From Lithospermum erythrorhizon (taxonomy: Eukaryota; Streptophyta; Magnoliopsida; Boraginales; Boraginaceae), in contig JADFUC010000841.1 in assembly GCA_019722365.1 (NCBI GenBank), positions 186,001-250,000 on the forward strand: a DNA stretch of 64,000 bases, read 5' to 3'. A model generated the notes under the pieces. That model did no database searches, was not told the DNA's origin, and was given only the letters and a program-made list of their open reading frames with translations. Every line of letters begins with the position of its first letter. The stretch's first letter is position 1. Position numbers and translations under genes: made by a program. Below, in pieces: positions 58,640-64,000 of the stretch.

Positions 58640-58850
58640 TGATAAGAATACATTAGGAAGTAATGTAAATTATATTGAATAAACTCATAAAATATATGGG
58701 CAAACTAGCTCCATATTTATAGGTACAATATCAAATACTTATGGTAATAATAGTAACTTGGTACACAAGTTATTACTAAAACTAATATGGTAATAATAAT
58801 AATTAATACTAATAATATCTTCTGAAATTTTCCGGATCCCTTCTCAATAA

Positions 58851-59399
58851 TAAAACTTACAGAAATCGGAGTATGGATTAGGGTAACAACAAAGGGTGAA
58901 GATGGAGCTTGGGTGTTTGGAAGAAGTCGGCCATAGGCAATAGAAGAGGCGGCATTCCTGCTATATCACCATGTAATAAAGGAAAACTTTTCTAAAATCC
59001 TTCCTCAACAAAATAGAAATTACACTCCATGTCATTCTGTTATAGCTGTGCAAATAGTGAATGGCTCATTTAATCACGGATCGAGTTATTTAGCCCGTTT
59101 ACCACGGATATACAGCCAAAACATGCGAACAAGCGATGAAGCGGGCTTGGCGGTTGAAAATTCTTACGTTAAAAGGTACCCATTCCGTTACGATGAAACA
59201 TGGCAATAAACAAGACAAAAACGCAATAATGAAATTATAAGTAATATTTAAGTAAATAGCCAAACCACAATATAAATGAAGAACTAAAGCTATACCGACA
59301 ACAAATATATGGAAAGCAATTCCAAACAATCTCCATGTCAGAAAAGTGTTGAAACAAGGAAACCTTACGAACCCCGACTATTTATAAAGATGACCTTAG
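58851..59399. other. No recognisable gene
   Basis: AT-rich DNA. The minus frame 59,329-59,099 has no known homolog. Confidence 0.35.
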
Positions 59400-59917
59400 C
59401 TTGATATTAATGGTGGAGGATGGTATTAAGAGTCTGGGGGCATCACAACTGGCTTCTTCGCCACCTTAACGTACAGAATTGGCATCCTTATACTTAATCT
59501 TAGTATTTATATTACGCAAATCAAGTTGTATATTAAGGCGATCTAGGTGGTTCTTAAGAGATATGCTTCTTGCATTCTTAGCCCCAAACAGGGCGTTGTT
59601 TCCATGACAACTTATTGGTGAGTTCTTCGTCATATACATACTCTCGAGCTTGATCCACAGCTTGACAGCATTATCTCTTTGAGAAACCTGCTTATTAACC
59701 TCTCAAAGCGAGAATCAGTAGCCAGTGTGTAGCTACTCACTTTAGACTAGCCATATTATCGGCAGTGTTGAGTGGATTTTCATCGGAGGAACCCAGGAAG
59801 CCTCTCGTTGGGTAGCTCTCTTTGCACTTGATTTGCGGGACTAAAATTGTTTGTCGATTGAACTTCTCAATTTTTATAATTTCACCACCCATCTTCTTCG
59901 CAGATCTAAATCTGAGT
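59400..59917 (-). pseudogene. copia gag remnant (minus strand)
   Basis: Reading the minus strand from about 59,900, the sequence gives MGGEIIKIEKFN, then, in shifted frames, an LNHLDRLNIQLDLRNI-like block near 59,545 (NHLDRLNIQLDLRNINTKIK in the readable part), both typical of Tork-type copia gag. Intervening parts are broken. No pol follows; the element is cut off near 59,390. Confidence 0.6.
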
Positions 59918-59929
59918 GCTTTGATATCA
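59918..59929 (-). other. Primer-binding site of the truncated copia
   Basis: The minus strand reads TGATATCAAAGC, two changes from TGGTATCAGAGC, just upstream of gag. Confidence 0.45.
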
Positions 59930-59932
59930 GTT

Positions 59933-60290
59933 TGTTATAACAGAAGCGAATTTGTGCAAACAGATGTGAAACTAAGATAGGAAATTATGTAAAATACTGA
60001 AAATAAAGAGACATATATTTTTACATGATATCCTTAACAATGTCTTATGACTAATCCACGGGCAGTGCTACAGAACAGATTTTACTCTAATGGAGGAACA
60101 AATTATAGACTTGAGCAAACTTAGCTCTTAGATGTGTAGATTATTACACCCAGATGAATAGAATCGCAACTATACTATTCACAAAACATGAATTAGAGAC
60201 TTCGATATTCTCTCGGTTGTGTGTATAAACGATATTTACATAGAATAGATAAAGCCGAGAATACAACTCGACATACACCATTAGTTTGTG
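59933..60290 (-). repeat. Putative 5' LTR of the truncated copia
   Basis: The segment right of the primer-binding site starts TGTTATAAC on the + strand. No second LTR copy is seen in the window, so the far boundary is a guess, set at the GC-rich change near 60,290. Confidence 0.35.
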
Positions 60291-61300
60291 GCTGCGTGGC
60301 GTGGCGGAGGAACCCTCAGCGCCTCGAGGCGTATCCGTGGTGGTGAGATACACTGTGGTTGTGCCGTGGCGGTATCTTTACCACCTTTTTGTTGTGGCGT
60401 GAGGCGGATAGCCATGGCGAGCCACTAATTTTCTAAAGAAAAATTGAAAACTAGAGCAAATAGAAGTGAAAAAAGAGAGGAAGGGAGAAGGGAGGCGAAA
60501 GAAGAAAGACTAGGGTTTGTAATAGTGCCACGGTTTTAATTACAAAGTAATATCAAATTAAAAAATCATGTAAATTTAATTCTTTTAGAAAAATAATTAA
60601 TTTTCCATTTAATAACAAATCTTATTACATAATAAGAAATTAAATAATATTTTTTTAAATAACTTGAAAAATCATCTTTTTTTAATTATCATGTATTGTC
60701 AGTTTGTTAACTTCAATATAATTTAAGTTCCAATTTAAATTAAATATATAAATTTCAATTTAAAATTATGTTAATCTTTTGTGATTATAAACAATAAATT
60801 ATTCAACTAATCTTAAATATAAAATTTAGTATTATGAAATTCTAAATTACAATTATACTAGCTTAGTTTAATATTGTAAATTCTTATTTTATTTTCACAT
60901 TTGATTAACTATTATTTTATTTAAATAATATATATATATAAAATGCCAAAAGGCTACAACCTCGCCACACCACCACGCGCCGTGAATTTTGGGGAGTTTG
61001 GCGTAAGCGTAGCGACCGTTTGCCATTCCGATCATGGCTTTCATATTCGGAAAATAGAATAACGAGGCCTGTTAATCACAGTGCGTATTCTATTGCTAAT
61101 ACACTTATATTTTGGGATTAAGGACTCAAAACTAAGTGGAGTGTTATGTAAAAGCCCAAAGCCGCCTAAGAAATACTTCAGAACCGCCTCAAAATCACAC
61201 GCGTCGGGACTTGGCATTAACTGAACAAGTCCCGAACTTCCTCTGAGACTCAATCGTGAATGGCAGGGGACATGGAGTCGGGACTTGCATCTTTTAAAGC
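60291..61300. other. GC-rich patches around an AT-rich core
   Basis: GC-rich blocks with GTGGCG words at 60,291-60,425 and CGCCACACCACCACGCG at 60,963-60,980 flank a very AT-rich core (60,540-60,950). This may be a non-autonomous DNA transposon, perhaps hAT-type, but the ends are not defined. CGGGACTTG occurs at 61,205 and 61,276 and inverted as CAAGTCCCG at 61,228. Confidence 0.35.
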
Positions 61301-61850
61301 CACTGAAACCTCATGTTTCTAAAGCTAAATATGGGCTAAAATCACTAAAAATGAAAAAAAATGGAAAGGTATTTTTTTCGGCTTCCCCAAATAAGTTGTC
61401 CCCATAAAATTATTCACCCGTCCAGCCGCTAAATTTATACTCTCCCTATTATTTTGCAATAGCGAAGTAAATAATAGGGAAGTTAACTAAAAATACACAC
61501 ATAAAAATTAACCCCTAAAAATAAAAAATAAAAATAATGATTTAGATTAGTTTAGGGAAATTTATAAGAAATTTAATGTGCATGCTCTAAGTCAAAATTA
61601 TCAGACTTTGAAAAAATCTAATTGGGTTGAGAGTCCACTTTTCTAGCAGCCACTTCGTATCTAATGTGAACTTGTATATAGTGATTATCTTTGCGCTCTT
61701 GACTTGGTACAAATAGTCTTGTTATCGAGGTAAGAAGTACGCCTACTATTCGACACCCTTAGCATATTTAGGTTAGAGCCTCATGCATTGAGACATGTTA
61801 ATGTTAATATATATTTGATTGCTTTTTTTTTTAATTTCCTACTAAGCCTA
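61301..61850. other. AT-rich DNA, no gene
   Basis: Nothing recognisable. Short low-complexity A/T runs only. Confidence 0.4.
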
Positions 61851-62078
61851 CTACTCCCCATCTCAAAAGTGTGATTTGAATTTTGATGGTCAACTGTTTA
61901 AATGTGAACTCAAATATTTTTAACACATTATGCCCATTGAAATATATAATACTCTAAACGAGATAGTATTATTTTCTAGATAATTTTATGATTCAAATAA
62001 GCGTTTTTGCAGATCCTGAAATATGTTTTTTTGATAATTGAAAATCAAACTAGACAATCTTTTATTGATGGAGATAAT
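61851..62078. mobile_element. Stowaway-like MITE
   Basis: The left end CTACTCCCCATCTCAAAAGT, preceded by TA, pairs with the right end CAATCTTTTATTGATGGAGA followed by an AT-rich flank. The length (about 228 bp) and the TA-type target fit Stowaway. Its GATAATTGAAAATCAAACTA stretch is shared with NOA1 intron 1 (near 21,630), so the same family has inserted there. Confidence 0.55.
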
Positions 62079-63685
62079 ATATTAATAAATTTCAGTTTAA
62101 GACTTTTACGGATGAGTGTGGTGAATTCACAGTATATGTGTTGATTAGCGAATATTTGTCATAGTTTTTAGGATGATTTTGGGTACTTTATTACTCATAA
62201 TTTGGTTGTTTTGGTTGTTTAATTGACAAATATTATATATTATGTGATTCCGGTGTTTTTATTATTATTTGGGAAAGATATGCTAATTTAGACAGGAAAA
62301 GGCTAAAGAGAAGTTGCGGGCCGAGTCATGTAATTTTCCGGAAGAGTGGACAAAAAGTCTGATCGAAAAAAGGAAAGAAAAAGAGGCCCGATTTACACAA
62401 AAGCAGAATAAAAGACCGGAGTTAGCACTCTTCTTATATAAAGTCGGCAGGCGGTGAATATTAAAAATTTATTCAATAATTTTTTCGGCAGAGTTTTTTC
62501 AACAGCCAGAATACGCCCAAGAGCATCTTACTTATTACTCTATTTTCTTGATCGTTTGGTTGAAGACAATTGATAGTATTCTAACAACTGTCATCTTACA
62601 AGTTAATTTATACTTTCAAGAATATTATACATTATTTATTTGGTGAGTAGTAGCTAAATTTATTATTGGGGGTTTGATGTAGCTTTGGCCGGTGTATTTT
62701 TCTATCCGGTTGGAGTTATTATAATTGCACTAGTATTAATCCGGTGAACTTGAAATTTGATTGACTTTTTAGAATGCGGCCAATTCTTTTATGTGAATCA
62801 CTGAGTATTATGCTAACCCTCGACGAAAGGAAGGATAAATGATCCCTTGATTAGTTAATTGGTGGGTTGTTATACACAGGAAGTGCATCGCGAAACCACG
62901 TTGATTGGTCGATAGATTTCCTTGTAAGCCGGGTTTTTAGCTAATTAATTTTACTAGTATGACACTTAGGAGATTAATTAAAGGCGAGAACATCCGGTGA
63001 ACCGCGACCCGAGGCATTTTATGCCGAACTAACTAGGAGTGGACCATGAGTGTTGATAAATCTATTGTTCGGATAAAGAATACTCTTGTTAGGTGATCGA
63101 TGCACTGGTAATCACATTTTATTCATAAGTTTATACTTCTTAATTGCCTTTGTTAATTTAAGTTTAATTAGTTTATTACAATCAATTCTAATACTTAGTT
63201 TCATTTACAATTACAATTAATTTAAAATGTAGTTCTCGGTGGATTAAACCCTTACTTGAGCAACATCTACTGGCATTCGTCTTCTTTGAAATTTAATTTG
63301 TTCCATCATGTGTAATTCATTTTAACTATATTCTGGACAAATGAAAAGAGAAGAACTACTTGTATTTTTTTCTGTCATGTGGTTCATTTAGCTAATATCT
63401 TTGAAAAATGTAGGCTCTTTGTTTTTCTTTACAAATCTAGTTAATAAAACGCAATGTTTCTAGTTCAGATCACTTGCAGTAATGACTTTAATGGAAATAA
63501 ACAAAATGATAAATGGAATACTATTTATTTGTAATCGAAGTCATATGAGAGTCGGAGAACTAGATTTCGTAGGATTTGGTCAAGATTTGTTGAACCTATA
63601 CTTGAGCATTGAAGGGCACCATAGTGTTTGTTTTAAGGTATGTTGAAGTTTGAACTGATGCATGATGAATTGAAATGTGTCACAG
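62079..63685. other. LTR-like or intronic DNA upstream of the SMC2 exon
   Basis: CTTATATAAAG at 62,434 could be a TATA box, and the following sequence reads like a retroelement LTR and leader. No second copy exists in the window. The last several hundred bases before 63,686 would be intron of SMC2. No upstream SMC2 exon is visible here. Confidence 0.3.
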
Positions 63686-64000
63686 ATTGTTGTCAGTGGA
63701 AGGAACAAGTACTTAATCAATGCGCATCTTGCACAACCTAGTAGAGTGCAGAATCTTTTTCACTCTGTACAGTTGAATGTAAACAATCCACATTTTCTTA
63801 TCATGCAAGGACGAATCACCAAAGTGTTAAACATGAAGCCTCCTGAAATCTTGTCTATGCTTGAAGAAGCAGCGGGAACAAGAATGTATGAAACTAAAAA
63901 AGAGGCTGCCCTTAAAACTCTCGAAAAGAAGCAGGGAAAAGTAGACGAAATTGACAAGCTTCTGGACCAGGAAATTCTCCCTGCTCTAGAGAAATTGAGG
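63686..64000 (+). CDS. SMC2: Condensin subunit SMC2, internal exon (partial)
   Basis: After an acceptor GTGTCACAG the frame runs open for 105 codons to the window end. It encodes the part of the SMC2 N-terminal ATPase head that follows the Walker A region: N-K-Y-L-I-N, then [20 protein letters not shown] (Q-loop segment with I-M-Q-G-R-I), then [14 protein letters not shown], then the start of the first coiled coil ([20 protein letters not shown]). SMC2 pairs with SMC4 in condensin and compacts mitotic chromosomes. Conservation is near complete, so this is a live gene or a recent copy. The start codon and Walker A exon are not visible upstream, and the 3' end lies outside the window. Confidence 0.9.
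   Translation, partial: MVVSGRNKYLINAHLAQPSRVQNLFHSVQLNVNNPHFLIMQGRITKVLNMKPPEILSMLEEAAGTRMYETKKEAALKTLEKKQGKVDEIDKLLDQEILPALEKLR

Larger units (their letters stand above)
57632..58846 (-). mobile_element. Compact non-autonomous LTR element (TRIM-like), minus strand
   Basis: Direct repeats 57,632-57,805 and 58,640-58,846 (both start TGA, end CTCA; anchors TATTTATAG, ACTAATATGGTAATAAT) enclose only about 830 bp. On the minus strand a site like TGGTATCAGAGCC follows the right LTR (58,639-58,628) and a polypurine GAGGGAGGGCATT precedes the left LTR. ATAA flanks the element on both sides (57,628-57,631 and 58,847-58,850). No coding domain is present, so it would depend on an autonomous copia for movement. 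Confidence 0.7.

Noticed and set aside
62079..63685. SMC2 first exon or Walker A motif (G-x-N-G-S-G-K-S)
   Set aside because: I looked for it on the + strand upstream of 63,686 and did not find it. A search tool could still reveal it.
1..64000. CRISPR arrays, bacterial operons, riboswitches, tRNA or rRNA genes
   Set aside because: None were seen. The window is plant nuclear DNA. I could not run a tRNA scan, so a single tRNA could be missed.

Overview
The window is plant nuclear DNA, almost certainly from a core eudicot. It holds one complete intron-rich plastid-protein gene, the first visible exon of a condensin gene, and about 50 kb of decayed transposable elements plus an endogenous plant pararetrovirus. 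There are no bacterial-type operons. The gene models use GT-AG introns, and many TE families typical of angiosperms are present.

Layout. 1-4.1 kb: AT-rich DNA, a MITE-like palindrome and a shattered Ty1/copia pol (+). 4.1-11.3 kb: old repeats with no readable gene. 11.35-20.3 kb: an endogenous caulimovirid (movement protein, CCHC capsid-type knuckle, reverse transcriptase, RNase H) on the + strand. It is joined tail to tail to a partial inverted second copy, and both outer ends abut (TA)n runs. 20.7-29.2 kb: the plant NOA1/RIF1 gene, a circularly permuted plastid GTPase. I rebuilt it as 13 exons giving about 548 codons. Its large first intron contains repeated partial copies of the exon 1 splice-donor region, plus MITEs.

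29.7-30.2 kb: a MITE with long inverted ends. 30.3-39.5 kb: a degenerate Ty3/gypsy element of probable Tat/Athila type with two LTRs, gag, PR, RT, RH, INT, a 4-unit tandem array and a possible antisense ORF. 40.5-45.3 kb: a Ty1/copia element on the minus strand with both LTRs and a primer-binding site. 45.7-47.85 kb: a non-autonomous CACTA (EnSpm) transposon with a 3-bp target duplication and a very G-rich core. 50.2-56.9 kb: a decayed LTR element recognised mainly from its LTR pair. 57.6-58.85 kb: a compact LTR element (TRIM-like) with PBS, polypurine tract and flanking duplication. 59.4-60.3 kb: a 5' part of another minus-strand copia. 61.85-62.08 kb: a Stowaway-like MITE. 63,686-end: an intact, highly conserved SMC2 exon running off the window.

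Only NOA1 and the SMC2 exon look under selection. Every TE and viral reading frame is broken, except short stretches such as a 127-codon coiled-coil ORF in the pararetrovirus. I see no convincing new biological system. The points most worth checking are the head-to-tail-inverted viral locus beside NOA1, the exon-1-derived duplications inside NOA1 intron 1, and the SMC2 exon whose upstream exons are not visible in the preceding 34 kb. All homology calls come from reading translations by eye, and boundaries marked approximate may move by tens of bases.
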